DNA of 64,000 nucleotides from Xiphydria camelus (lineage: Eukaryota; Arthropoda; Insecta; Hymenoptera; Xiphydriidae). A model generated the notes under the pieces. It saw only the letters and a list, made by a program, of their open reading frames with translations. It was not told the DNA's origin and ran no database searches. The stretch spans positions 6,021,501 through 6,085,500 of the forward strand of contig OY783193.1 of the NCBI GenBank assembly GCA_963678675.1, written 5' to 3'. A program made the translations under genes and the position numbers. Below, one piece after another: positions 38,090 through 49,400 of the stretch. Position 1 is the first letter of the stretch. Each line of letters opens with the position of its first letter.

Positions 38090-39600
38090 ATGGTTAGTGG
38101 ATGTTTCACCTCGTAATCCGTGATTAATTAAAACATCGTCATCGTGATGGTAGAACGCAATTATTAGAAATATCGTTCGAGAGAAAAGTGATATAAGAAT
38201 TCTAAAATCTCAGATATACATTTTCACTCGATATTTCACGAATAACAAACATAGGTTGCAGTGTCCGCCATGCGACTTGTACACGGCTGTTGGCGATAGT
38301 ATTCGAATCTAAAATTAAATAAAAATTTAATTATCGATGTGTTTCTTTTTCTCAGTTACTGCGCCAATAATGCGTTCACGTGAATATGCCTTGTCGGGAA
38401 TGTCAATTTTTTCCAGATAGTTTCGTTTTTTTTAAGGTTATGAACTTGTGATATGTATAAAGTTTCTGATTTTCAGGCTAAGGTGAAATGTATAGAGCTG
38501 CGGACGAAAGACAAAAAGGAGCTGCTAAAGCAGCTCGAAGAGCTGAAGACAGAGTTGACCAATTTGCGAGTCGCAAAGGTTACTGGTGGGGCAGCCTCGA
38601 AGCTCTCCAAAATGTAAGTACTCGAAGTTACATTGTTGTTTTGATACGATTTTTATAATACTTCGCTAACTGTCTGTAACATTCTTTGTTAATTTGCTTC
38701 ATGGGTAATACTTTCAAGTTTGTATGCGCCGTATAACTTTTTTAAATAGGGAAAGCTGTTTGTGAATCTTACAGTGTTTTCATCTTGCCAGGATTTAGCT
38801 ACACTGAGTTATACTCAAGTTACACCTGCCTAGCTCGATGGTGGTAAAAGTATAGCCTGATGTAAGCAAGCTGGAAACACTATTAGGTTTATTATAATCA
38901 ATCTCTATATTTGCATTTACACTTCGACTCATGCAACAAAGACTGTAGTAACTCATTTTTTGTATTTTTGAGATACGATAATTTCTGATGGTGGATGTTC
39001 ATAAATTGGAAATACTATTAAACGTATATGGTAATGTTAGTTGCCTACATTACTATTTTGTGAGATACGATTCTTTTTCTGGGGAAGATATTATGTTTTA
39101 CTGTTCTGTACTTGTAATGCAAAAAGTACCAAATTTGAGTTACTACAGTTTTCATTGGAGGAGTCGACATGTCCATTAAAGATATGTTTTGTAGAGAAAA
39201 AGATTATATATATTTTTTTTAAATATAAACTTAATACGTATTCTGTCTTTTTGGAGTATAAAAGCATGTCCTTTCTAAAATTCATTCTGAGGCGCAAAAG
39301 GATATTTTAGCCCCTTATTAAGTGCTATTTACATCATTTGATTACAATTTCGTTAATCTTCATTTCAGTCGTGTGGTTCGTAAAGCCATTGCTCGCGTGT
39401 ACATTATCATGCACCAAAAGCAAAAGGAGAATCTTCGACTGTTCCACAAGAACAAGAAGTACAAGCCTCTCGACCTCAGGCCAAAGAAGACCAGAGCTAT
39501 TCGCAGGAAGCTTACACCTTACCAAGCCAGCCGTAAGACACTGAAAGAAATCCGTAAGCGATCTGCATTCCCCACGAGGAAGTATGCCCTGAAGGTGTGA
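38090..39600 (+). CDS. RpL35: 60S ribosomal protein L35 (uL29)
   Basis: Component of the large cytosolic ribosomal subunit near the peptide exit tunnel. Three coding segments (38090-38092, 38477-38613, 39369-39600) join to 123 residues, the standard length. The first coding exon is only the ATG, followed directly by a GTTAGT donor. Recognisable blocks are [55 protein letters not shown], and the C-terminal [10 protein letters not shown]. The long second intron (755 bp) is the kind of place where insect ribosomal genes host snoRNAs, but I could not confirm one. AATAAA follows at 39623-39628. Confidence 0.97.
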
Positions 39601-39622
39601 ATCGAATGTTTCTTATTCGCAA

Positions 39623-39628
39623 AATAAA
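39623..39628 (+). promoter_or_regulatory. Polyadenylation signal of RpL35
   Basis: AATAAA 22 bp after the stop codon, giving a short 3' UTR typical of ribosomal-protein genes. Confidence 0.65.
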
Positions 39629-40911
39629 ATCCATAAGTAAAGTTTGTTTATGGCAATGTCGTTTATTCAATCTGGATAACATCCGCCCTCGAGAAATCAT
39701 TTTTTCGAACGACCCTCATCTTTACCGTCAAATAGTCTATCCAAATTTGGAACTATTGTATGAAATATTGGTAAGTTTCTACCATTATGGATATACAGCA
39801 GATAATGTAGTTACAATTGTTAGTTTTATGTTCTACATTTAAAACTGGTGGCACTTTATTACTTGTTAACTATAACATAGGCACAAAGTGGTACTAGGAT
39901 ATTATTTAATTAGACCGCTTATTAAAACTCTAAGGTTTACCTTCACGACGATATCAACCGCAGATTTCGGCAGCAGAATCGTTTACCGTCATAGCATACA
40001 AAATTAAGCAATTGGCTTTTATGGTCTGTAATTTCTTAAAAACAAATGCAAGAAAACTGAGCCAACATTCGTTACAGAGTTTTAAGTTTGCTGTACCGAA
40101 TAGCACATTTTTAATGTGCTTTCGGCTGATGATTAATGAATAGTAGTGCAAGGTTTAAATAATTAAAAATGGTTGAGGAGAGCGTAGGATGATGCAATTT
40201 CGATTACAGAGACAAGATTTCATTCGTGATTATTTCCTTATTTACGAACTTTGTAAGAAATACGTTCTAAACTTTAAAAAAATTCTGCATCTGTACAGAT
40301 TGAAAGTTCAAGGGAGGAGAGACAATTGTGGGATTATGATAGAATAATTAACGTTCTTTAATATTCAAGTATATTTATCTTCGCTCGTTTTAATATCCAC
40401 CTGTATTGTCTTTCCTCCAAAGTCTCCCCAGTTGATAATTACAAAGAATTAGTCGAAATATCTGACAAATCTCACTTATTGTCGCTTATCATCAATCGTT
40501 ACGCTACAATATTTGCATTAGTAATGTCATTCACCATCCCAGAACCAGAAAGATCTAATGTAGATGAAAGTTCGATAACAATAGTTACATATATTGATAA
40601 TAAAATAATGCTTTCTTAGTTTCGTCGTTACAAAAATGAAATGGAGTACCATCTTTTCAAATTAACGGCCACATTTCATTGACCCGCCACTTTGTGAAAT
40701 GTTGCAGTGATTAATATTCTGGCGAATACACTACTGGCGACTAACGATAATACGATAACGCGGAAGAATAAGTATAGAAAAATGAGCTCGCTATATACAA
40801 TTCATTGCATTAAATACAATAGTTTTCAACATATAGTTATTTTTTTTTTGATAAGATAAACTGATGTATTCACAGTTAAACATGAAGGAGAATAATAAAT
40901 ACTTGTCGGAC
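39629..40911. other. Spacer between convergent RpL35 and GM130
   Basis: 1.3 kb of AT-rich DNA without recognisable exons on either strand. It probably holds the GM130 3' UTR. Confidence 0.5.
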
Positions 40912-43900
40912 TCATACCGTTATAAGCTTTCCTGAACACCAAGGGCAAGGATGAAAATTAGGTCCTGAAATACACGCGTCATTGCAGTCTTTTATCTCCG
41001 TCAGAAGATCAAGAATTTGGGAAGCGGTATTATTTTGAGTGTCCTCGGAATTATGGTTCTCCTTGCTTTTATCAGAGTCTGTTGAATCTTGTCGATCTGC
41101 GTAGAACATTAATAGAATGATTCTTTAATAGTTTGAATAAAAATGAAAATTCTATTTATTTACATATGTAATTCACTATTTTCACGAAGAATTTACCGTT
41201 ATGGTTTTCCACGGGCGTCGTCTCTATGGCAGCATCTTTGGTAACGTTAGATTTGTTGAGTAAATCAGCAACAAGAACTTTCAATTTATGCAACTGCTCT
41301 TGTTGCTCGTTACGCTGCTCAACTAATTGCGAGAACTCTTGTTCCTTTTCTCTTGCTTTTTCCTGTAGCACGCGGCGTTGCTTCTGATATAACGTTATAT
41401 ACTCTCCTACGGGAAAAGAAATTACGTAAAACTCCCATTCATTACGAAAAGGCATGTTATTACGTCTGCTTGTGAAATTAACTTACCTATTGTCTCAGTT
41501 TCACCTTGAAGTTGTAGAACGAGGTGCTCCAACCTTTGCTTTTCATCGGATAATTCTGCCACTTTCTCCATGGTTTCTTTAAATCTTTCTTCGAGCTTTT
41601 CCATTGCTTTGGGAATGATCAAAGCGTTGGAGTCCTGCGATTGAACTTCGTTTTGCGTTTTGGCCGTGGGTTTAACTTCTTCTTCGCCATTTAATTTACT
41701 TTCTAAAGGATAATCCACCCTATCGTTGGCAGCGTAATCCTTCGAATTAACAGTTCCATCTCGCTTGGAATTTACTTGAGTCAATAACTGTTGATTCTCC
41801 TTCTTCAGGCTTTCTATGGTCTCCTAAAAAATTTTCGTAATTAGAGCATTAAAGCGTCATTATTCGCTACAATCGGAAACTCACCAGAGTTTTCTGCAGT
41901 TCCTGTTGCAAGGTACCAGCGTTCTGTGATTGAGCTTGATAATGTTGCATCTGATCGGCAATCTGAGCAGCGTGCAACTTTTCTTTCTCCATTTCGTTCA
42001 AGGCTGCTTCTCTATGTTGCAATTCCTTCTTTAACTCCTCCATTTCAGACTCGATCTTGTTGAGATGCGCGTTCAACTTTCTACCAATGTTTCGTTCTGC
42101 TTGGAGCTGCTCCGTCAAATCGAGTTTGGTATTACTCTGCAAACATGAACTTTGTTGAGTCTGAAAACTTTTAAATTCGGATGTTTTCAATGTAGAAGAA
42201 CCTTGTCTCTACTTACCAGTAAAACGAATGCATCGTGCATTTCGTTGAGTTGTTGCTTCAGTTGTTGATTTTGCGAAACAGCTCGGGATGCACCAAGACG
42301 CTCACTTTCAAGGGCCGAAGCGAGTTTGGATGCATCGATATTGGCTTCCTTCGCTTCTTGCAGTTCCTGTAGCTCCTTCTTCAGTATTTCGATATCCCCG
42401 TCCTGGAAAATTAAATTTCTATGATTAACTTCCACTCGCCAAATTCTCTGATATGATACTAATTGTTGCAGAAGTTTACTTTTTCGCTGAGAGAAATCTG
42501 AAGACTATCGCGTTCCAGTGTAAGTGCGTCGATGCTTTTTCTTAGAGCATCTACCTCCTCGGTATGACTTTGCAGTGGCATCAAAGTCTGGGCCGTTTCC
42601 CTTTCGCTCTGCAATTGTTTCTCGAGCTCAGACAATCGCTGAATGTAACTTTGCTCCCGCGTTTCAATTTCGGCAGCCTTTTTCCGTTCTGCTTCAAGCT
42701 GGAACATGAAAAGTATTCGTAAAATTGAAACTACAGAAGTATTAGAATATTTAATATTCTCAATTCTCTCTGATATGACATTTTTCAAGTATTTACTTAC
42801 CTCACTAACGAGCTTAAGCTGTCGAGCATCCAGCTGTTTAACGTAATTTTGATACTGCTTGTTCGACTCGTCTTTTTCTTCGCTCACAATTTTCAGGGTT
42901 TCCCTCAATTGGGCTAATTGTTGTTCGAGTGCCACTTGAACGTGATGTTGGCCTTCGATACTCTGCGGATCCTCCGGAGAATTTACCATCTGCAAAGATA
43001 ATTTATAGTAGGCTAGAGATGTACAGCTTGTACTAATTATAAACACGAGTATTTTTCTCGTTAGATTTTACTTTTAGCGGCGAGCGACGTTACCTGTTGC
43101 ATTCTAAGTTCATTCAGTGAGAGCAAAGCGGTTTTTTCCTGTAATTGTTGTTGAATACTCATGAGTTCTGTATTCTTTACTGTTAACTTTTGTCTCAACT
43201 CTGATGTCTCCAGTTCCAAATCTTCCTTTTCCTTCCTGAAAGAAACGCAGTGACTTTGAGCTACGGTTTGTCAAACGAAATGGTCTAAACATTTCATCTA
43301 GTAGTTTTCTTAGAATCTATCCATTGATAGTAAAACGGTAAAACTTGCCTTAATTCGGAATACTTATTCTGCAGGTCTTCAAAATCATTTTGCAATTGCT
43401 GACTAACTTTTCCCGTGTCTTCGCTATTACTTTTCACGAAACTCAGCTCCTTCTCAAGTTCGCTCACGCGAATTAACGCAAGTCTGAGTTTTCCCGATAA
43501 GTCTTCAACTTCGGCTACGGATTTATTACGAGAAGAAAGACGTAAAATGGAAAATACATCGGATATATTTACGATAAACTACAAGATAATATTATCAGCC
43601 ATATCTGGCATTTAATTGATGATATCCTTACCAGCCTTTTGCTTAGCACTCGCTTGACTTTGGCTAACTGCCGCGGTTAATTCTGCTTTTTCCCCAACTA
43701 GAATTCCGGTTGTTTGAGCATGAATCTGCAATTGCTCCTTCAGAGGATTTACTTCTCGTAGGAGCTTCGCCTCGTACTCCGCCTCTTTTGTAGCCAGTAT
43801 TGCTTCCAGCTCGGAAACTCTACTGCTCTGTATTACACACAGCCAAACGAATAAGATTAATCGACTGATAAACATTGATTAACTTCAGATTAGAAATGAC

Positions 43901-44808
43901 TGGACCGCAAACACTCACATACTGACTAACTTGAACGTGCAGCTGATTTACGAGTTGCTTTTGTTCCTGAAGGCACGATGCCAAGAACTGATTTCGATAC
44001 TCCAAGTCCGAATTGCCAACTTCTGATTGATTGCATTCAGAATCATCTTTCAAGGCATCCGCTACTGCCGAGGTCATTTGCAGAAGGTGTTCCTTTTGCA
44101 AAGACGGCGAATCCGTGGTGTAAGCAATTTCGTCAAAAGATGTTTCTGCATTTTGACAAGGCTCTGCAGACGAGGATGGTAGATCGTATTCGTTCGATTT
44201 TTGAGAAATTGTGTGCATTTCATCTTGATTGTTTTCAGGTATGAAAGGTACACTATTAGCAGGTGGTGGAACTTCTACAATTTCTTTTTCCTGTTTTACA
44301 TGATTATTTGTAGTTTCTTGTGAATAAATCGTGTGTTGCCTTTCCTCGATAAAATTATTCGCATTTGTTACACAAGGAACTTCGACCATTGAAGGCACAG
44401 TTTCTGACGTAGCTTCTGACATTTGGCCTTCATCCATTAAAACCGTCGTCTGACTTCCATTATTTTGCGAGTATCCACAAGTTTCCTCAGCATCTCTGTT
44501 CACCTGATCGAGGGGAAATTACGTTTAATTTTAGTACGTCATCGTTGCAGTTGAGCAAATTGAATAAGTACCTGCGACGGCACTTCATTTTGTACTTCCT
44601 CAGATTGCTTAATTGCGCCACCTTCGACATGACCCGTTTTACCGACATGTTGGACTTCCTTGTGAAGTTTGTATTCCTTCAGCTAAGATGCAAAATCTTA
44701 CCGTTATTCACTCGCGAAAATCGTTGGCAGGAGGGATGAAAATATTGGAGAACCATACTGTACCTTTTTTCTGGCTGCTAACAATTTTTCCGTCTTATTC
44801 ATTTTCAT
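40912..44808 (-). CDS. GM130: Golgin GM130 (GOLGA2) homologue
   Basis: Cis-Golgi coiled-coil tether that binds p115 and GRASP65 and supports ER-Golgi traffic. Thirteen exons (44808-44764, 44682-44572, 44503-43919, 43827-43632, 43514-43349, 43235-43094, 42989-42801, 42698-42480, 42402-42217, 42136-41885, 41823-41487, 41406-41197, 41096-40912) join to 940 residues. The basic N-terminus KLLAARKKLKEYK matches the p115-binding start of GM130. An acidic Ser/Thr-rich stretch follows, then long heptad-repeat coiled coils. The C-terminus, ending SGKLITV after a CPWC pair, resembles the hydrophobic GRASP-binding tail. The 43348-43236 intron uses a GC donor (AG/GCAAGT). It diverges from the UPF0449 gene across 480 bp. 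Assignment rests on both termini and gene length. Confidence 0.85.
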
Positions 44809-45286
44809 TATCTGAATGCTCCGGCACGCTTTTTAATCGAGCATGCAATTGGAATCATGAATGTTAAACGTAATTTACATGGTTCGCAATAAACGTACTG
44901 TAACGTGACAAAAGTTTTTAAGGTTATGGCATGACTTTTGACGTGCCACTTCACCACCTGAACATATCGGTCGGAATCTCACTCACACCCTTTCATACGT
45001 ACTTACACACGCTTTTAAATCTTTCGTACGATAGTAAAACGTGTTCGAAAAAACATCGGTTGCAACAATGCTCTGAAATTAGTTCTTTGTAGATTATTGA
45101 ATCGCGATAACTTCAGTTCGTTTCGCTGGTTATTATAAAATTCGCGCTACGTGCACTCGCGGATGATAATGCTATTTATTCTATTTCATACTTGTTTAAT
45201 TCGCTTTAGCTGACGCATCCTAATCGAATGCAAGTAATTCTTTTTTACCGTCGTTACTAAACAAATGATTGACCGCGTCTAAAAGA
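44809..45286. promoter_or_regulatory. Divergent promoter of GM130 and the UPF0449 gene
   Basis: The two start codons face away from each other 478 bp apart. The interval has no coding exon and must supply both 5' UTRs. No core element was assigned. Confidence 0.45.
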
Positions 45287-45740
45287 ATGTTTAGAAACAA
45301 GAATAATTTACCTCCAAGACTCACTCCTCCCGTGCCGGAACAAATATTAGAAGATCTCGAAAATGCCAGTAAGGACGACGCAATTTTTAAAGTTCTACGA
45401 GTAAAAGGTACGTACGTATAGCGCAAATTTTATCGAAAATTTTATATCTACGTCTTTTGGTAAAATGCAGTAAAACACAGAGATTAAAGAACGACATTGG
45501 CGATTCGCGTTTTCAGGGAAGAGCGATCATGACGAGGATATGCGCTATTCTACTAACACGAATGATCCAGAATCAGTTTACAGAAAAGTTAAAACGTACC
45601 TCGACGTGAATCAGAGGTTGAAGGATCTCGATGAAACTTTAGAGAGAGAGAGTGAATCATTGAAAAGGAAGGACGAAGAAATGAAGAAATTAGCACAGGA
45701 TATCAGGAAGCAAGCGCAAGAGGCTTTAGTGAAATGGTAG
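45287..45740 (+). CDS. UPF0449 (C19orf25-like) coiled-coil protein
   Basis: Homologue of the vertebrate UPF0449 protein C19orf25, whose function is not established. Two exons (45287-45407 and 45517-45740) give 114 residues, similar to the human ~118. Conserved landmarks are the Pro-rich PPRLTPPVPEQILEDLENAS near the N-terminus and VYRKVKTYLDVNQRLKDLDE, followed by a charged coiled coil (about residues 70-110). It ends ALVKW. The intron is GT-AG. A candidate exon at 46367-46435 downstream could not be joined in frame. Family membership is fairly sure. Confidence 0.82.
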
Positions 45741-46062
45741 AGTATCATTTGTTGAAGTACAGGGATAAGAAAAACTATGATTAGTTCTTTACCAGAGGAT
45801 CTGGTTATTCCATGCCATTGTTGACCTTTCGACATCATGCTCCTTTTAATACCTAATAGAAATTTCTAAACATTCAAATTTCTAGATGCTTCTCTAGTAA
45901 ACTTAAAGAAATGAGATATTCATTTTTTGCACATTAATTTTTTTGGCTTTTATGAGTATTTTGTGAAAAGAGAATTGGCAAAATAATGCAAAATGATGGA
46001 AATATAGCTGAAGACGTACGACCTTGATTTAAAACATTAACAATTGGACTAATAAAATGAAT

Positions 46063-46320
46063 AATTGAGGGGGTCAGAAGCCAAGGGGTCCAAGTAGAAA
46101 TACAAGTTTTCCGAGATGCTCCACATTATTCTTGTTCTTTAAAAATACCTGCAATTTCTTTGCCTCAAATATATAAGCTGTATGAACTATTCATACACCT
46201 TATACACTTGAGGCAAAGGAAAATTGCAGGTATTTTTAAAGAACAAGAATACTTTAATGTGGAGCATCTCGAAAAACTTGTATTTCTACTTGGACCCCTT
46301 GGCTTCTGACCCCCTCAATT
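46063..46320. mobile_element. 258-bp near-perfect long hairpin
   Basis: The left half (46063-46186) and right half (46190-46320) are near-exact reverse complements around a 3-nt apex (CTA). Both ends are AATTGAGGGGGTCAGAAGCC or its complement; inner blocks include TCTTGTTCTTTAAAAATACC. Differences are a few substitutions and short indels (for example TTA against TTAAAG). There is no ORF of interest. It could be a foldback MITE or a hairpin-RNA locus. Confidence 0.85.
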
Positions 46321-46440
46321 GCAGAATGACGCCTCACGATTTAAAAATTATACATTTTCCTTTCAGATTTGACAAAGACCCCAAATCACATTTGATGTCA
46401 GCTCTGAAGATTCCTTTGCTGATTGTGAAGAAAAAGTAAG

Positions 46441-49400
46441 TAATGTAATATTTACGATAATCTGAGAAAGGAACTCGCCAAAATAAGTATTTTTCCTTGC
46501 TCAATGTTTGTATTATGCGGTTAAATAATTGGATAGTTAGCCATGCAATGTTATTTACACAGATACTTTAATAATACACCATAATTCAAGTGAAATAACA
46601 CATTTGAGATACGCGTGATTCGTACATATGTATAATTTACAATTATATAGCTGCCACATATAAAGATGAAATTTTAAAAGTATGACACGGAGAAAATATT
46701 ACAAACTATTGTATATACTACAATTAAATATTTGTATATAGCTAAAACTTGTATTACGTATATAAACGATTCGTCTGAAAATTGTATGAAACCATTATTT
46801 TTCTCAGCAACGAGATTACAATATGAGTATATTATTAGCCAATGGTCTTCTCTACTTCCTGTCTTGATTTCATTAAAAAATTTGTTCTATGAGTAAACTT
46901 ATTTTATGGCAAAGCGCCACAAAATATTTGATCAGATTGGAATGAAACCGTTCCTTCTTTGGTCATTTTCTAGTTTGTTCTTTATAAATGATTTATTGTT
47001 ATGCACTACATGTACAGATACCTTGAAATCATGAAAATTCTCTGAGAATTTTTTTTTCACGGCATCAACTTTTTTGGAGACTTCAGCTTATAACATTCCA
47101 AGCTGTTTCACTCTGCGTAATTAGGGAGTAGCTTGTACACCTTTTACGGACATTTTAATACAATTTGTATATTTTGATGTAGCGGAGCATGTGCTACTGT
47201 GCGTAAGGAGATCTAAACGTACATATAGCATTGTCTATCTACCTTAAATTGTAATGGACAAGAACCCTGTATAAAAGGCACATTGAAGTATTCAAAAGAA
47301 GGAATATATGTATTATGTGTAGTGAAGTCGGATCATTCCGACAAACATTTCCATCATTGAAATGATTAGTTATTGCCATCTCGTCAAACGTTATATTCGC
47401 TATATATTTAGCTGTTTCAATTATGAAAAAAATGAAAGTTATTTGCGAAGAAAGAGAGTTCAATATCTAGTACATTTTGCTAGCATTTCAGTAACATGAG
47501 TACACGTTGCGATTTCCATGTTCTACTTTGTATAATAGTTATTGAATGTTTATTACTCCAGACTGTTTAGTATAATAATTTCTACGTAAGTATCGTACGA
47601 ATTAACAGATGTCCAATAACAAAAATACATTACGAATTCGTGGGCATTACAAAATCCAATGATGTATCTTCCCACCATTGAAAATCTATTAAAATAAGCT
47701 AAATTTTAAACTCGTTTTTTCATCGTGATTTCATCGTTTTTAATTTTAAAAATATTTATGTTACAACAGCTTAACATATTAGATTTTGAAAAGCTAAAGA
47801 TATGTCTTTCAATTCGAATACGAAGTGCTCCTCATCCCTTCTACTCACTTGTTTGTATTGAGACCAAGCAAAAATGTGGATGAAGAATACTTCGTATGAA
47901 TTGCGAGCTGGCTGTACGTGTTCAAAGGCACTTGACAAGATGATACATTTTTTTCGAAATAATTTAATTTTTTGATGTTATTCTTTGATCTTCATATGTG
48001 CGTCTTTATAAACATCTATATAAAACATTTAACGCGTATTGCACTAACTAATACCGTGTTCAAGGGAAACCGAAGTCACAAGTTTCAAATATGTTCTCCA
48101 GTTTTCCCCAACCGCAAGACACCTTAGCATACAATTACTTAAAAATACATGTTTGTTCATTTAATTGCGGACAAGAGATATTGACGTTGATATGTACTTA
48201 TATGCAATCTTTTACACTCGTCGTGTAAATCATTCCTAATTAACTATTATTACACCTGAAAGAGACAACTCTGTAATCAAACGTATTATATACCGTTAAT
48301 ACAAATGCAGTTAATATTCATTTTAAATATATAATATCTTGCTGCATTTAAAGAAGTAGTCAAATGTTGTTACTCTGAGCCTTCACTTCAATAATATGAA
48401 AATAAGTTCAGAGAATCCATTGAGACATGGTATTAGCCACAAAAAGGAATGTATTATAGTAACACGCAACGTAGATGTTGCATGAGAATTAGATTCGCTG
48501 GTCCTTTAGGGACTGGGATTTCTTTGGGGGGCTGTCTGTACTGTTACAAAAATATTGAATGTGACGACTAAGATTGTATAGGATGGACTCAGTTGTTCAA
48601 TTTTCTAGACAAAGTTTATTTTGCAATTTAAAAGCTGATTGTTCATCTTCACGTTGAAATTGATCCTCGTTTTAAACTTCTAAAGAACGGACCTTATTAG
48701 TAGACCATACTCAGAAAAAATCCTCTTGTTCCGTATACGGCTATAAGGAAGTTCTATTTATCGCTCAACGTTAATTCTTTCATTGGCACTACTTTTTATT
48801 TACGAGAAGAACATTTTCTTGTATAGGAAAAAATTATTTCGTAAGAAAAAGAGAACGTAATGCCAGTGAAAAGACTTATTTTGCAGCAAGAGAAATTCTT
48901 TGGCGGTATTATGATTCCTTTTGTAATGCGGAAAATCTAAATTGCATAGATGGAACAACTGGTCTCCCATAATGAATCAGTAAATGTGTGAAAAGTACCT
49001 ATCTTGAAATAGTTCCCTCTCAAATAATTGACGATTATAATTTAAGTTTTCTTTCACTTTGTTCTTTTAACAGAATTGCGTTAAATAGTTCGCGAACCAC
49101 GTAAGTGCGTGTGCAAAGACCGTTTGCCGAAGAATCACTGTCGATCGGAATTAGCTGCACAACTTTTTTGCCAACTTACTAATAATAATTGGAACTCGGT
49201 ATCGCATCAGTTCGAATTGTAGAATCGCTGAGGTAGGCGCACCACGTAAATCCAGGGGGATATCCTGAAAAAGTCGCGGCACATGTTTAATATGAGAAAT
49301 TATTTAACCACGAAGTGTGTTCTACAATAATGGTACTTGTAATTGCAAATGCATTTAGTTCAGTGAGACTCGAAATGTCGTGCAGTAGAAGAGCGCAGTT

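Noticed and set aside
38614..39368. Possible snoRNA in RpL35 intron 2
   Set aside because: ACA- and TGATG-like motifs occur, but I could not find a consistent box pair with a supporting stem, so no RNA gene is called.
45741..46439. Extension of the UPF0449 protein into the ORF ending at 46439
   Set aside because: That ORF is partly one arm of the 258-bp hairpin, and no donor joins it in frame to the upstream exon.
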